NCBI RefSeq assembly: GCF_033705735.1
Contig: NZ_CP131130.1
Span: forward strand, 3,297,501-3,361,500
Direction of reading: 5' to 3'
Length of the DNA: 64,000 nt
DNA from: Shinella zoogloeoides
Lineage (GTDB): Bacteria > Pseudomonadota > Alphaproteobacteria > Rhizobiales > Rhizobiaceae
In this document: positions 1 through 9,184 of the stretch, in pieces
Numbering within the stretch: position 1 is the first letter of the stretch
Layout: each line of letters opens with the position of its first letter
Translations under genes and position numbers: made by a program
The notes under the pieces: generated by a model
The model's input: only the letters and a program-made list of their open reading frames with translations
What the model was told of the DNA's origin: nothing
Database searches by the model: none

Positions 1-767
<767 letters not shown>

Positions 768-885
768 TCTCATTGTTCATGCTCATCGGCCCTTTAAAAA
801 GGGCGATGAAGCCAGACGTGTTCACAAAAATAAGACAAACGAAGGCTAAGCCTTCTACCAGCTTCTCAAAAGATTGCCCTTAGCC

Positions 886-1003
886 GACCTGGTGGTTATG
901 GCGGGGTGGCTGCACCCGTTCCCATTCCGAACACGGCCGTGAAACGCCCCAGCGCCAATGGTACTTCGTCTTAAGACGCGGGAGAGTAGGTCGCTGCCAG
1001 GTC
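886..1003 (+). rRNA. rrf: 5S ribosomal RNA
   Basis: A 118-nt 5S rRNA follows 23S after a spacer of about 120 nt in which no other gene is visible. It starts GACCTGGTGG and ends with the complementary CCAGGTC, closing helix I, and carries the conserved internal CCCATTCCGAACACG segment. Ends are set by helix I pairing and may be off by 1-2 nt. Confidence 0.96.
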
Positions 1004-1055
1004 TGCTAAAGGCAATCAAATCTTCTCAAAACAATCCTCGGCCCAAGCCGAAATC

Positions 1056-1080
1056 GGGCCGCCCTCAAAGCGGCCCTTTT
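1056..1080 (+). terminator. Terminator-like hairpin between 5S and tRNA-fMet
   Basis: A perfect 7-bp stem, GGGCCGC / GCGGCCC, with a 7-nt loop is followed directly by TTTT. This is the form of an intrinsic terminator. It lies between 5S rRNA and the initiator tRNA, so the tRNA is either made by partial read-through, or the hairpin acts in processing. Confidence 0.7.
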
Positions 1081-1096
1081 GCATGCAAAAACATAA

Positions 1097-1175
<79 letters not shown>

Positions 1176-1178
1176 ATC

Positions 1179-1213
1179 AAAAGCCCCGATGACAGAAATG
1201 TCTCGGGGCTTTT
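1179..1213 (+). terminator. rRNA operon terminator
   Basis: An 11-bp perfect stem, AAAAGCCCCGA / TCGGGGCTTTT, around a 13-nt loop begins 5 nt after the tRNA CCA. The T-run closes the stem. It is the probable end of the rRNA operon transcript. Confidence 0.85.
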
Positions 1214-1317
1214 GGCGTTGCCCACATCAGACCCCAGCCGACCACAGCCTCGATATCGGTAGACGTGCGTGAGGCCGCCAGCTGAAGTGCGCTTTCGTCG
1301 TCCCAATTCAGTGACAA

Positions 1318-1405
1318 CGTCATTATGACGCTATTGATATGAAGCGATCCGGATTGATGATTTGACTGTTATGTGAGTTCCGCGCTTCCCTGTGGATCAC
1401 AGGGA
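1318..1405 (+). promoter_or_regulatory. Two palindromes upstream of the dehydratase gene (candidate operators)
   Basis: The gap between the rRNA terminator and the dehydratase start holds two exact palindromes. One is CGTCAT-T-ATGACG at 1318-1330. The other is TCCCTGTG-GAT-CACAGGGA at 1387-1405, with 8-bp arms and a 3-nt centre. Their size and position upstream of a sugar-acid catabolic gene fit operators for a repressor. No regulator gene lies beside them, so the protein is unknown. The second could also form a hairpin in a leader RNA. Confidence 0.45.
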
Positions 1406-1470
1406 GGATGGCGATTTGCGCGCGAGCGCGCGTTCCGCATCGCCCGCAGAACAGAAAGCAAGGCACGACA

Positions 1471-3213
1471 ATGACATTCAAACCCTCCCCCTGGCCGCGC
1501 AAGCTGCGTTCGCAGGAGTGGTACGGCGGCACCTCGCGCGACAACATCTATCACCGCGGCTGGCTGAAGAACCAGGGTTACCCGCACGACCTGTTCGACG
1601 GGCGCCCGGTGATCGGCATCCTCAACACCTGGTCGGATCTCACTCCCTGTAACGGCCACCTGCGCGAGCTTGCCGAGAAGGTGAAGGCGGGCGTCTGGGA
1701 GGCGGGTGGCTTCCCGCTGGAGGTTCCGGTTTTCTCGGCCTCGGAAAACACCTACCGGCCGACGGCCATGATGTACCGCAACCTCGCCGCGCTCGCGGTG
1801 GAGGAGACGATGCGCGCCCAGCCGATCGACGGCGCGGTGCTGCTCGTCGGCTGTGACAAGACCACGCCCTCGCTTCTGATGGGTGCGGCCTCCACCGACA
1901 TCCCTTCCATCGTCGTCACCGGCGGGCCGATGCTGAACGGCTGGTTCCGCGGTGAGCGCGTCGGTTCGGGCACGGCGCTCTGGCAGATGTCGGAGGCCAT
2001 CAAGGCCGGCACGATGAGCAAGGAGGACTTTCTCGAGGCCGAGCAGGCGATGAGCCGCTCGTCGGGCACCTGCAACACGATGGGCACGGCCTCCACCATG
2101 GCCTCCATGGCGGAAGCCCTCGGCATGGCGCTTTCCGGCAATGCCGCTATCCCCGCCGTCGACAGCCGCCGACGCGTGATGGCGCAGCTCACCGGTCGGA
2201 GAATCGTGCAGATGGTCAAGGACGACCTGAAACCCTCCGACATCCTCACCCGCGAAGCCTTCGAGAACGCCATCCGCACCAACGGCGCCATCGGCGGCTC
2301 GACCAATGCCGTCGTGCACCTCCTGGCGCTCGCCGGCCGTGTCGGTATCGATCTGACGCTCGACGACTGGGACCGCCTCGGCCGCGACGTGCCGACCATC
2401 GTCAACCTCATGCCGTCGGGCAAGTACCTCATGGAGGAGTTCTTCTATGCGGGCGGTCTGCCGGTGGTGCTGAAGCGCCTCGGTGAGGCGGGTCTCCTCC
2501 ATAAGGAGGCGCTCACCGTTTCCGGCGAGAAGATCTGGGACGAGGTCAAGGACGTCACCAACTGGAACGAGGATGTCATCCTGCCGACGGAGAAGGCGCT
2601 GGCGCAAGCCGGCGGTATCGCCGTTCTCAAGGGCAACCTCGCGCCGAAGGGTGCGGTGCTGAAGCCCTCCGCCGCCACCCCCTCGCTGATGGTGCATCGC
2701 GGCCGCGCGGTGGTCTTCGAGGATATCGACGACTACAAGCGCAAGATCAACGATCCCGATCTCGACATCGACGAGACCTGCGTGATGGTGCTGAAGAACT
2801 GTGGTCCGCGCGGTTATCCGGGCATGGCCGAGGTCGGCAATATGGGCCTGCCGCCCAAGGTGCTGAAGAAGGGCATTACCGACATGGTGCGCATTTCCGA
2901 TGCACGCATGTCCGGCACTGCCTATGGCACCGTCGTGCTGCACACCAGCCCGGAAGCCGCCGCCGGTGGGCCGCTCGCCATCGTGCGCGACGGGGATTTC
3001 ATCGAGCTCGACGTGCCCAACCGGCGCCTGCATCTCGATGTGCCGGAGGGTGAGATCGAGCGCCGCCTTGCCGAATGGAAGAGCCCGGTCGAGCGCCCCG
3101 CGAGCGGCTACGGCATGCTCTACCATGACCACGTCACCGGGGCCGATACCGGCGCCGACTTCGATTTCCTGCGCGGCGCCCGCGGCAATGCCGTGCCGAA
3201 GGATTCGCACTGA
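1471..3213 (+). CDS. IlvD/Edd family dehydratase, L-arabinonate dehydratase-like
   Basis: A 580-residue [2Fe-2S] dehydratase of the IlvD/Edd family, which removes water from sugar acids to give 2-keto-3-deoxy acids. Cluster ligand candidates are Cys60 (in LTPCN), Cys128 (in VGCDKTTP) and Cys201 (in SSGTCNTMG). The catalytic serine is in RISDARMSGT (Ser481). Length and the positions of these residues match the L-arabinonate dehydratase type characterised from Rhizobium leguminosarum, not dihydroxyacid dehydratase (IlvD) or 6-phosphogluconate dehydratase. Pentonate or hexonate specificity cannot be read from sequence. The ATG at 1471 is preferred over an in-frame start at 1408 because the family begins here. 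It appears monocistronic and follows two palindromes. Confidence 0.88.
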   Translation: MTFKPSPWPRKLRSQEWYGGTSRDNIYHRGWLKNQGYPHDLFDGRPVIGILNTWSDLTPCNGHLRELAEKVKAGVWEAGGFPLEVPVFSASENTYRPTAMMYRNLAALAVEETMRAQPIDGAVLLVGCDKTTPSLLMGAASTDIPSIVVTGGPMLNGWFRGERVGSGTALWQMSEAIKAGTMSKEDFLEAEQAMSRSSGTCNTMGTASTMASMAEALGMALSGNAAIPAVDSRRRVMAQLTGRRIVQMVKDDLKPSDILTREAFENAIRTNGAIGGSTNAVVHLLALAGRVGIDLTLDDWDRLGRDVPTIVNLMPSGKYLMEEFFYAGGLPVVLKRLGEAGLLHKEALTVSGEKIWDEVKDVTNWNEDVILPTEKALAQAGGIAVLKGNLAPKGAVLKPSAATPSLMVHRGRAVVFEDIDDYKRKINDPDLDIDETCVMVLKNCGPRGYPGMAEVGNMGLPPKVLKKGITDMVRISDARMSGTAYGTVVLHTSPEAAAGGPLAIVRDGDFIELDVPNRRLHLDVPEGEIERRLAEWKSPVERPASGYGMLYHDHVTGADTGADFDFLRGARGNAVPKDSH

Positions 3214-3367
3214 CCGGCCGGGCGATCCTGTAGGATCGCCCTTTGCCAATGCGGCGGCCACCTCCACCGGCCGCCGCCCCGTTGCAAGCTTTTCGAAGTC
3301 GCGTTTTCCCCGCCTTCCGCCGCCCTCCTATACTCGTCCCGAACCGACAGGACTGGAGCCGGACGAA

Positions 3368-4765
3368 ATGGACGCGACCGAAAACCTCAACCTTCCCTAT
3401 ATCCTGCCCGCGCAGGCGCAGAAGCACGTCACCCATAACGAGGCGATCAAGGCGCTGGATGCGATCCTGCATCTCGCTGTCCTGAGCCGCACGCTTTCGA
3501 GCCCGCCGGCAAGCCCGGCGGGCGGCGAGCGCTATCTCGTGCCGGCGGGTGCGACGGGCGCCTGGACCGGCCAGGCGAAGGCGGTCGCCGCCTGGCAGGA
3601 CGATGCCTGGACCTTCTATCCGCCGCGCGCCGGCTGGCTTGCCTATGTCCTCGACGAGAATGTCATGCTGGCCTTCAAGGACGGCGACTGGGCGCCCGCC
3701 GGCTTCGATATCGTGCTGCCCGACCGGATCGGCATCAACGCGACGGCGGATGCGACGAACCGGCTGGCCGTCGCCGCGCCGGCCTCCCTCTTCACCAACG
3801 AGGGCGCGGGGCACCAGATCAAGGTCAACAAGGCCAGTGCCGGCGATACGGCCTCGCTGCTCTTCCAGACGGGCTGGTCCGGCCGCGCCGAGATGGGGCT
3901 TGCCGGCAGCGATGCCTTCCGCGTCAAGGTGAGCGCGGACGGTGCGTCCTTCGTGGATGCCATGGTGGCGGACCCGGCGACCGGGCGCGTCCGCTTTCCC
4001 GCGGGCGTGGAAGGCTTTCGCCCGCAGCTTTCCGCAAGCCGCACCTATTACGTCGCGCCCGGCGGCAGCGACGGCAATGACGGCCTGACGCCCGGCACGC
4101 CCTTCGCCACCCTGCAGAAGGCGGTGGACGCGGCGCACGCGCTCGATTGCGCCAGCCATGACGTCAGCATCCAGCTTGCCGACGGCAGTTACGCCGGGGC
4201 GATGGTCGCCCGGCCGCTCCTCGGCGGCGGCACGCTCTTCATCAAGGGCAACGAGACGACGCCGGCCTCCGTGGTCTTCACGGGCGGCCTCGTCTTTTCC
4301 AACGGCGCGCAGGTCCGCGTCTCCGGCATCCGCATCGCCATCGCGACGGACCTCGTGCACGGGCTTTCCGTCGGCAACGGCGTCACCCTTCGGCTCGGCA
4401 AGATGGAATTCGGTGCGATCGGGGCGAATGCCGATCACATCTTCTCCGACAATCCGTGCAGGATCGTGCTGGAGGAGAATTACACCATCAACGGCGGTGC
4501 GCGCCGGCACATGAACATCGGCGCCGGCCTTCTCACCGGGGAGGGGCGCACCTTCACGCTGACCGGCACCCCCGCCTTCACCCAGTTCGTCGCGGCCCGC
4601 AATGCCGGCATCGTGTCGCTGTCGAGCCCGGTGATCGTCGGCAGCGCCACCGGCAGCCGCTACCTTGCCGAGACCAACGGCGTCGTCAACACCTTCGGCA
4701 AGGCGGCGACCTTCCTGCCCGGCTCGACGGCGGGCACCACCCCCTCCGGCGGCATCTATGCCTGA
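3368..4765 (+). CDS. DUF2793 / beta-helix tail-fibre-like protein
   Basis: A 465-residue protein. Residues 1 to about 110 are a DUF2793 domain, with the typical opening LPYILPAQAQKHVTHNEA. A middle section of about 100 residues resembles the connecting part of phage fibres. From about residue 225 the sequence reads YYVAPGGSDGNDGLTPGTPF, the usual entry to a pectate-lyase-like right-handed beta-helix, and continues with repetitive beta-rich sequence. No signal peptide. DUF2793 occurs in tail fibres of alphaproteobacterial phages and in a gene transfer agent fibre encoded away from the main GTA cluster. No other phage gene is near. Start at 3368 follows the segment CCGGACGAA, a weak ribosome site. 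Function in this cell is inferred only. Confidence 0.8.
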   Translation: MDATENLNLPYILPAQAQKHVTHNEAIKALDAILHLAVLSRTLSSPPASPAGGERYLVPAGATGAWTGQAKAVAAWQDDAWTFYPPRAGWLAYVLDENVMLAFKDGDWAPAGFDIVLPDRIGINATADATNRLAVAAPASLFTNEGAGHQIKVNKASAGDTASLLFQTGWSGRAEMGLAGSDAFRVKVSADGASFVDAMVADPATGRVRFPAGVEGFRPQLSASRTYYVAPGGSDGNDGLTPGTPFATLQKAVDAAHALDCASHDVSIQLADGSYAGAMVARPLLGGGTLFIKGNETTPASVVFTGGLVFSNGAQVRVSGIRIAIATDLVHGLSVGNGVTLRLGKMEFGAIGANADHIFSDNPCRIVLEENYTINGGARRHMNIGAGLLTGEGRTFTLTGTPAFTQFVAARNAGIVSLSSPVIVGSATGSRYLAETNGVVNTFGKAATFLPGSTAGTTPSGGIYA

Positions 4766-4820
4766 CGGCACCGACGCGGCGGCTCTTGCATAGGGGCCGC
4801 CGGTCTGGTTATGACAGGCC

Positions 4821-5279
4821 ATGTCGCTCGAATCCGTCCGCACCTTCTTCGCCCGGAATGCTCCCGATATCGACGTGCTCGTCACCGAGCAGAGCTCGGC
4901 GACCGTGCCGCTCGCCGCCGAGGCGCATGGCGTCGAACCCGCGCAGATCGCCAAGACGATCTGCCTGCGTGTCGGCGAGGAGATCGTGCTCATCGTCGCG
5001 GCCGGCACGGCGCGGCTGAGCAACCGCAAGTTCAAGGACCGTTTTTCCGCGAAGCCCCGCATGCTCGGCGCGGAAGAGGTGGTGTCGGCGACCTCCCACC
5101 CGGTCGGCGGCGTCTGCCCCTTCGGCCTTCCCTCGGCGCTTCTGGTCTATTGCGATGTGTCGCTGCGCGCCTTCGACGAGGTGGTGCCGGCAGCCGGTGC
5201 GACCAATGCGGCGGTTCGCATCGCGCCGGACCGCATGGCGGGTCTCGTCGGCGGGCAATGGGTCGATGTCTGCGATTGA
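4821..5279 (+). CDS. YbaK/EbsC family aminoacyl-tRNA deacylase
   Basis: A 152-residue single-domain protein of the YbaK / ProX editing family, which hydrolyses mischarged tRNAs (typically Cys- or Ala-tRNA-Pro) in trans. Family signatures include the KTICLRVGEEIVLIVAAGTARLSN segment (residues about 52-75) and SHPVGGVCPFGLP, which forms the editing pocket. The length is normal for the free-standing form. It lies 55 bp after the fibre-like gene and shares no obvious pathway with its neighbours. The exact tRNA specificity cannot be told from sequence. Confidence 0.88.
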   Translation: MSLESVRTFFARNAPDIDVLVTEQSSATVPLAAEAHGVEPAQIAKTICLRVGEEIVLIVAAGTARLSNRKFKDRFSAKPRMLGAEEVVSATSHPVGGVCPFGLPSALLVYCDVSLRAFDEVVPAAGATNAAVRIAPDRMAGLVGGQWVDVCD

Positions 5280-5513
5280 GGCGGTGGCGGGCGCCGCCCG
5301 CCGTGAAAGAGTTTCGCTAAAATCCGGGGAAATCCCCGGCTGGCGCGGTTGCACGGGAAATCGCAATATAACGAAGCTGTGATCACCGGTGGCCCGTCTC
5401 TTGCGGACCGCCGTGCACAGGCGCGGAAGGAGCCGCGAACGGGCTGCTGGAGGAGCATCTGGCCCGGATCTATCGCACGGCGACGCGACCTGCGTCCGCC
5501 AGGGGGAGAAAAT
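5280..5513 (+). promoter_or_regulatory. Long leader of the NCS2 permease with a foldable segment
   Basis: A 234-bp non-coding stretch precedes the permease. Within it GCCCGT (5392-5397) can pair with ACGGGC (5439-5444). That stem encloses a small hairpin, CGCGG (5422-5426) with CCGCG (5433-5437). NCS2 permeases are often controlled by purine-sensing RNAs or regulators. I could not match this leader to a known riboswitch class by eye. Confidence 0.3.
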
Positions 5514-6806
5514 ATGTTTGAAAAGCTTTTCAAGCTGAGTGAGCACGGCACGTCGGTTCGCACCGAAGTGATCGCGGGTCTGACGACCTTCCTCACCATG
5601 TCCTATATCATCTTCGTCAACCCGGACATCCTGTCGACGACGGGCATGGACCGGGACGCCGTCTTTGTCGCGACCTGTCTTGCCGCGGCGCTCGGCTCCA
5701 TGGTCATGGCGCTCGTCGCCAACTGGCCGATCGGCATGGCGCCCGGCATGGGCCTCAACGCCTTCTTCGCCTTCACCGTCGTGGCGGCGCTCGGCTTCAC
5801 CTGGCAGCAGGCGCTCGGCGCGGTCTTCATCTCCGGCACCATCTTCGTCATCCTCACGGTGACGGGCGTGCGAAGCTGGCTGATCGAGGGCATCCCGCAT
5901 TCGCTGAGAAGCGCGATTGCCGCCGGTATCGGCCTCTTCCTCGGCATCATCGCTCTGAAGAGCTCCGGCATCGTCGTCGACAACCCGGCGACCCTCGTCG
6001 GCCTCGGCGACCTCAAGCAGACCGGCCCGCTTCTGGCGATCCTCGGCTTCTTCGTCATCGCCGTGCTCGATGCGCTGCGCGTTCGCGGCGCCATCCTCAT
6101 CGGCATCCTCGTCGTGACGGTCCTCTCCTGGATCTTCGGCGTCAGCGAGTTCCGCGGCATCGTCTCGGCTCCGCCGTCGATCCTGCCGACCTTCCTGCAG
6201 CTCGACATCGTCGGCGCGCTGCATGGCGGCCTGCTGCATGTCATCCTCGTCTTCGTGCTGGTCGAGGTCTTCGACGCGACGGGCACGCTGATCGGCGTCG
6301 CCAAGCGCGCCGGCCTCATCCAGGAAGGCCAGAAGAGCCGTCTCGGCCGCGCGCTTCTCGCGGACAGCACGGCCATCGTCGCCGGCTCGCTGATGGGCAC
6401 GAGCAGCACCACCGCCTATGTCGAGAGCGCCTCGGGCGTCCAGGCCGGCGGCCGCACGGGCCTCACCGCCTTCGTCGTCGCCATCCTGTTCCTCGCCGCT
6501 CTCTTCATCTCGCCGCTCGCTGCCTCCGTGCCGAGCTACGCGACGGCTCCGGCGCTGCTCTACGTCGCCGGCCTGATGATCCGCGAACTGACGGAAGTCG
6601 ACTGGGAAGAACTGACGGAAGCGGTTCCGGCCGCGCTCACCGCGCTCGCCATGCCCTTCACCTATTCCATCGCCAACGGCCTTGCCTTCGGCTTCGTCAG
6701 CTATGTCGTGCTGAAGCTCTTCACCGGTCAGTGGCGCCAGATTCACCCGGCAACCGCCATCGTCGCCATCCTCTTCGTCATCCGCTTCGCTTTCTTCGCG
6801 GAATAG
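5514..6806 (+). CDS. NCS2 family guanine/hypoxanthine permease (AzgA-like)
   Basis: A 430-residue inner-membrane permease of the NCS2 / AzgA group, which imports guanine, hypoxanthine or adenine with protons. Family blocks include the N-terminal RTEVIAGLTTFLTMSYIIFVNP, the GMAPGMGLNAFFAF helix and the FVLVEVFDATGTLIGV segment. Hydrophobic helices run through most of the protein. The ATG at 5514 has GGGGGAG about 6 nt upstream and matches family N-termini, so longer in-frame starts are unlikely. It lies next to the purine-catabolic cluster, which suggests that it supplies guanine or hypoxanthine to GuaD and XdhAB. A strong terminator follows. Confidence 0.9.
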   Translation: MFEKLFKLSEHGTSVRTEVIAGLTTFLTMSYIIFVNPDILSTTGMDRDAVFVATCLAAALGSMVMALVANWPIGMAPGMGLNAFFAFTVVAALGFTWQQALGAVFISGTIFVILTVTGVRSWLIEGIPHSLRSAIAAGIGLFLGIIALKSSGIVVDNPATLVGLGDLKQTGPLLAILGFFVIAVLDALRVRGAILIGILVVTVLSWIFGVSEFRGIVSAPPSILPTFLQLDIVGALHGGLLHVILVFVLVEVFDATGTLIGVAKRAGLIQEGQKSRLGRALLADSTAIVAGSLMGTSSTTAYVESASGVQAGGRTGLTAFVVAILFLAALFISPLAASVPSYATAPALLYVAGLMIRELTEVDWEELTEAVPAALTALAMPFTYSIANGLAFGFVSYVVLKLFTGQWRQIHPATAIVAILFVIRFAFFAE

Positions 6807-6826
6807 GAAGGGACGCATAAGACGGG

Positions 6827-6856
6827 AAAGGGCCGCGCGACGAGCGCGGCCCTTTT
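6827..6856 (+). terminator. Intrinsic terminator after the permease
   Basis: A 12-bp perfect stem, AAAGGGCCGCGC / GCGCGGCCCTTT, with a 5-nt loop and T-run starts 20 nt after the stop codon. Confidence 0.9.
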
Positions 6857-6948
6857 CGTTTGGGATGTAAGGATAGAAAGATCGCCAGGAGCGGCGATCT
6901 CGCCGCACCGTCCTCCGCGCTCTGCACCTGCCCGCCCACCTCCCGTCC

Positions 6949-7022
6949 GTCATGGTCGGGTTTAACCCGACCACCCACCCCCCGCTCGCGGGTGGGTTCT
7001 CGGCCCAAGGCCGAGCATGACG
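6949..7022. repeat. Palindromic intergenic repeat, RIME-like
   Basis: A string of short hairpins. GGTCGGG pairs with CCCGACC (around 6954-6972), CCCACCC with GGGTGGG, and CTCGGCC (6999-7005) with GGCCGAG (7009-7015). The block is bounded by TCATGG and GCATGACG. It looks like one of the mosaic intergenic elements that occur in many copies in rhizobial genomes. The rest of the 300-bp gap holds no gene that I can support. Confidence 0.6.
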
Positions 7023-7105
7023 TTGATGGGTAAAGGTCCCCGAACACGAAAGGGCCACGCTCGTCGCGCAGCCCGTTCCTTCATGGTTCACAAAATCCGG
7101 ATACG

Positions 7106-7134
7106 AAAAAGCCGGCCCGTGGAGGCGGGCCGGC
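7106..7134 (-). terminator. Terminator of the allA transcript
   Basis: Read on the minus strand, a 9-bp stem GCCGGCCCG / CGGGCCGGC is followed by TTTTT. It lies about 25 nt downstream of the ureidoglycolate lyase stop codon. Confidence 0.85.
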
Positions 7135-7158
7135 AGATCCGTGAGGCCGGTGGAAGTC

Positions 7159-7644
7159 TCAGCGGATCAGAAACGCTTCCTCGTAGAAATGCTCCTCGAG
7201 GTTGACGCCTTCGCCGCCGCGGTCGACCACGGCGAAGTCGGAGGGCTTGTCGAGCGGGGTCAGGATGCCGTGCCAGACGTTCCGGCCGATATTGACGCCC
7301 TGGCCCGGCGCGGTGCGGAAGGCGATCGGCTCGGCCGGGCCGTTCTCCGTCTCCTCGGCGACGACCACCAGGAAGGTGCTGTCGCTAAGCGGAATGAAGG
7401 CCTGGCTGCCGAGCGGATGCCGCTCGACCATGTTGAGTTCCAGCGGCAGCGGATAGGGCTCGCCGCGCAGGAGGCTGATCATCGGCCGCGCCTTCTCGCC
7501 GGTCGTCTCGATATGCGCAAGGTCGTGGTAGCGCACGCACTTGCCCGCATTGATCGGGAAATTGTGGGCGCCGTCCTGTTCGATGACCTGGCCGAAAGGC
7601 GCGAAAGCCTCGCGGGTCAGCGGTTTGATCTCGATGGTCTTCAT
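7159..7644 (-). CDS. allA: Ureidoglycolate lyase
   Basis: A 161-residue cupin-type AllA that splits ureidoglycolate into glyoxylate and urea. Typical features are the opening TIEIKPLTREAFAPFGQVIE, the RYHDLAHIE stretch, MVERHPLGSQAFIPL and the C-terminal GRNVWHGILTPL followed by FAVVDRGG. The ATG at 7644 has GGAGG close upstream. The open frame continues 38 codons further but that extension is not family-like. It probably shares a transcript with the upstream puuE-uraD fusion gene, about 120 bp away on the same strand. Its glyoxylate product would feed the carboligase pathway encoded at 19-24 kb. Confidence 0.93.
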   Translation of the reverse strand: MKTIEIKPLTREAFAPFGQVIEQDGAHNFPINAGKCVRYHDLAHIETTGEKARPMISLLRGEPYPLPLELNMVERHPLGSQAFIPLSDSTFLVVVAEETENGPAEPIAFRTAPGQGVNIGRNVWHGILTPLDKPSDFAVVDRGGEGVNLEEHFYEEAFLIR

Positions 7645-7765
7645 GGATTTCCTCCCTCGGCCGGAATGGCCGGATACGCTTGCCGGCGACAGGCCGTGCT
7701 GGTGAACGTTGCGGCGGGACAGGGTGGGGAGGCTCCCCGTCTCGCCAAGGTTTATCATATTCCGC

Positions 7766-9184
7766 TCAGGCGGGAAGCAGCGCCTTCAGCCGGAGCAGGG
7801 CGATCCGCTCCACCTGGCGGCAGGCGGTGGCGAATTCGGTGTCGCGGTCGTTCGCGATGCGCTTTTCGAAGGCCGCAAGGATGCTCGCCTTCGTGTTGTC
7901 GCGCACCGCGATGATGAACGGGAAACCGAATTTCATGACATAGCGCTCGTTGAGTTCGGTGAAGCGTGTCCGCTCCTCGTCCGTCAGCGCGTCGAGGCCG
8001 GCGGAGGCCTGCTCCTCCGTCGAGCTTGCCGTCAGGCGCCTGGCCTCAGCCAGCTTGCCGGCAAGGTCCGGGTGGGCGACGAGGACGCCGAGCCGCTGCT
8101 CGTCGCTCGCCGCGCGGAACTGGAAGGTGAGCGCGGCGGCAAGGCCGACGGCCGTGTCGTTCGCCGGCGAGAGCTCGTCCGCCCATGCCCGGCGGGCCAC
8201 CCAGTCGGAATGCTCGAAGATGCCGCCGAAGCGCTCGACGAAGGCCTCCTCGCTCATCTGCGACGGCCGCTCGGCGGGCAGGCGCGGCGGATGGGTCTTC
8301 GCCCAGTGCTCGGCGATGTCGACGCGCCGGGCGATCCAGACCTTCTCGTGGCTCCTGACGTAGTCGATGAAGCGGGCGAGCGCCATGACGCGGCCGGGCC
8401 GACCGATCAGGCGGCAATGCAGGCCGATGCTCATCATCTTCGGACTGCCCGACGTGCCTTCGGCATAGAGCGCGTCGAACGAATCCTTCAGGTAGCTGAA
8501 GAACTGGTCGCCGGAATTGAAGCCCTGCGGCGTGGCGAAGCGCATGTCGTTGGCATCGAGCGTATAGGGAATGATCAGCTGCTGCCGGCCGCCATGTTCG
8601 TACCAGTAGGGCAGGTCGTCCGAATAGGTGTCGGAGATATAGTCGAAGCCGCCGGCCTCGGTGACGAGATCGACCGTGTTGACCGAACAGCGGCCCGTAT
8701 ACCAGCCGCGCGGTCGCTCGCCGGTGACGAGCGTGTGCAGGCGGATCGCCTCGGCGATGGCCTCGCGCTCCTCCTCCGGCTTCATGTCCTTGTGCTCGAC
8801 CCATTTCAGGCCGTGCGAGGCGATTTCCCAGCCGGCCTCGAGCATCGCGGCGACCTGGGCGGGCGAGCGCCGGAGGGCGGTCGCGACGCCATAGACCGTC
8901 ACGGGAACGCTCTTTTCCGTCAGCAGCCGGTGCAGGCGCCAGAAGCCGGCGCGGGCGCCGTATTCGTAGATCGATTCCATGTTCCAGTGGCGCTGGCCGG
9001 GCCATTGCGCGGCCCCGACGATCTCGGAGAGGAACGCTTCGGATGCCGCATCGCCATGCAGCACGCAGTTCTCCCCACCCTCTTCGTAATTCAGCACGAA
9101 CTGAACGGCGACGCGCGCTTCGCCCGGCCATGCGGCCTTTGGCGGGGTCTCTCCGTATCCGTGCATGTCACGGCGATATCGCAT
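7766..9184 (-). CDS. Bifunctional allantoinase (PuuE) / OHCU decarboxylase (UraD)
   Basis: A 472-residue fusion. Residues 1 to about 300 are a cofactor-independent allantoinase of the PuuE / polysaccharide-deacetylase fold (GYGETPP start, NMESIYEYGARAGFWRL, SHGLKW). Residues about 310-472 are 2-oxo-4-hydroxy-4-carboxy-5-ureidoimidazoline decarboxylase, with catalytic His325 in FEHSDWVA, HPDLAGKL and a C-terminal FGFPFIIAVRDN block. The fused enzyme makes S-allantoin from OHCU and opens it to allantoate, two successive steps in one chain. The ATG at 9184 has GGAG upstream, and the frame extends 20 codons further without support. It is divergent from uraH, which makes its substrate. Confidence 0.93.
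   Translation of the reverse strand: MRYRRDMHGYGETPPKAAWPGEARVAVQFVLNYEEGGENCVLHGDAASEAFLSEIVGAAQWPGQRHWNMESIYEYGARAGFWRLHRLLTEKSVPVTVYGVATALRRSPAQVAAMLEAGWEIASHGLKWVEHKDMKPEEEREAIAEAIRLHTLVTGERPRGWYTGRCSVNTVDLVTEAGGFDYISDTYSDDLPYWYEHGGRQQLIIPYTLDANDMRFATPQGFNSGDQFFSYLKDSFDALYAEGTSGSPKMMSIGLHCRLIGRPGRVMALARFIDYVRSHEKVWIARRVDIAEHWAKTHPPRLPAERPSQMSEEAFVERFGGIFEHSDWVARRAWADELSPANDTAVGLAAALTFQFRAASDEQRLGVLVAHPDLAGKLAEARRLTASSTEEQASAGLDALTDEERTRFTELNERYVMKFGFPFIIAVRDNTKASILAAFEKRIANDRDTEFATACRQVERIALLRLKALLPA

Noticed and set aside
3134..5062. A 642-codon frame on the minus strand opposite the fibre-like gene
   Set aside because: Same antisense effect. The translation is Arg/Gly/Ala-rich without motifs, while the plus strand encodes clear DUF2793 and YbaK domains.
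4809..7091. A 760-codon minus-strand frame opposite the permease
   Set aside because: Long Asp/Arg/Glu runs and no recognisable domain. It crosses a strong terminator and the RIME-like repeat.
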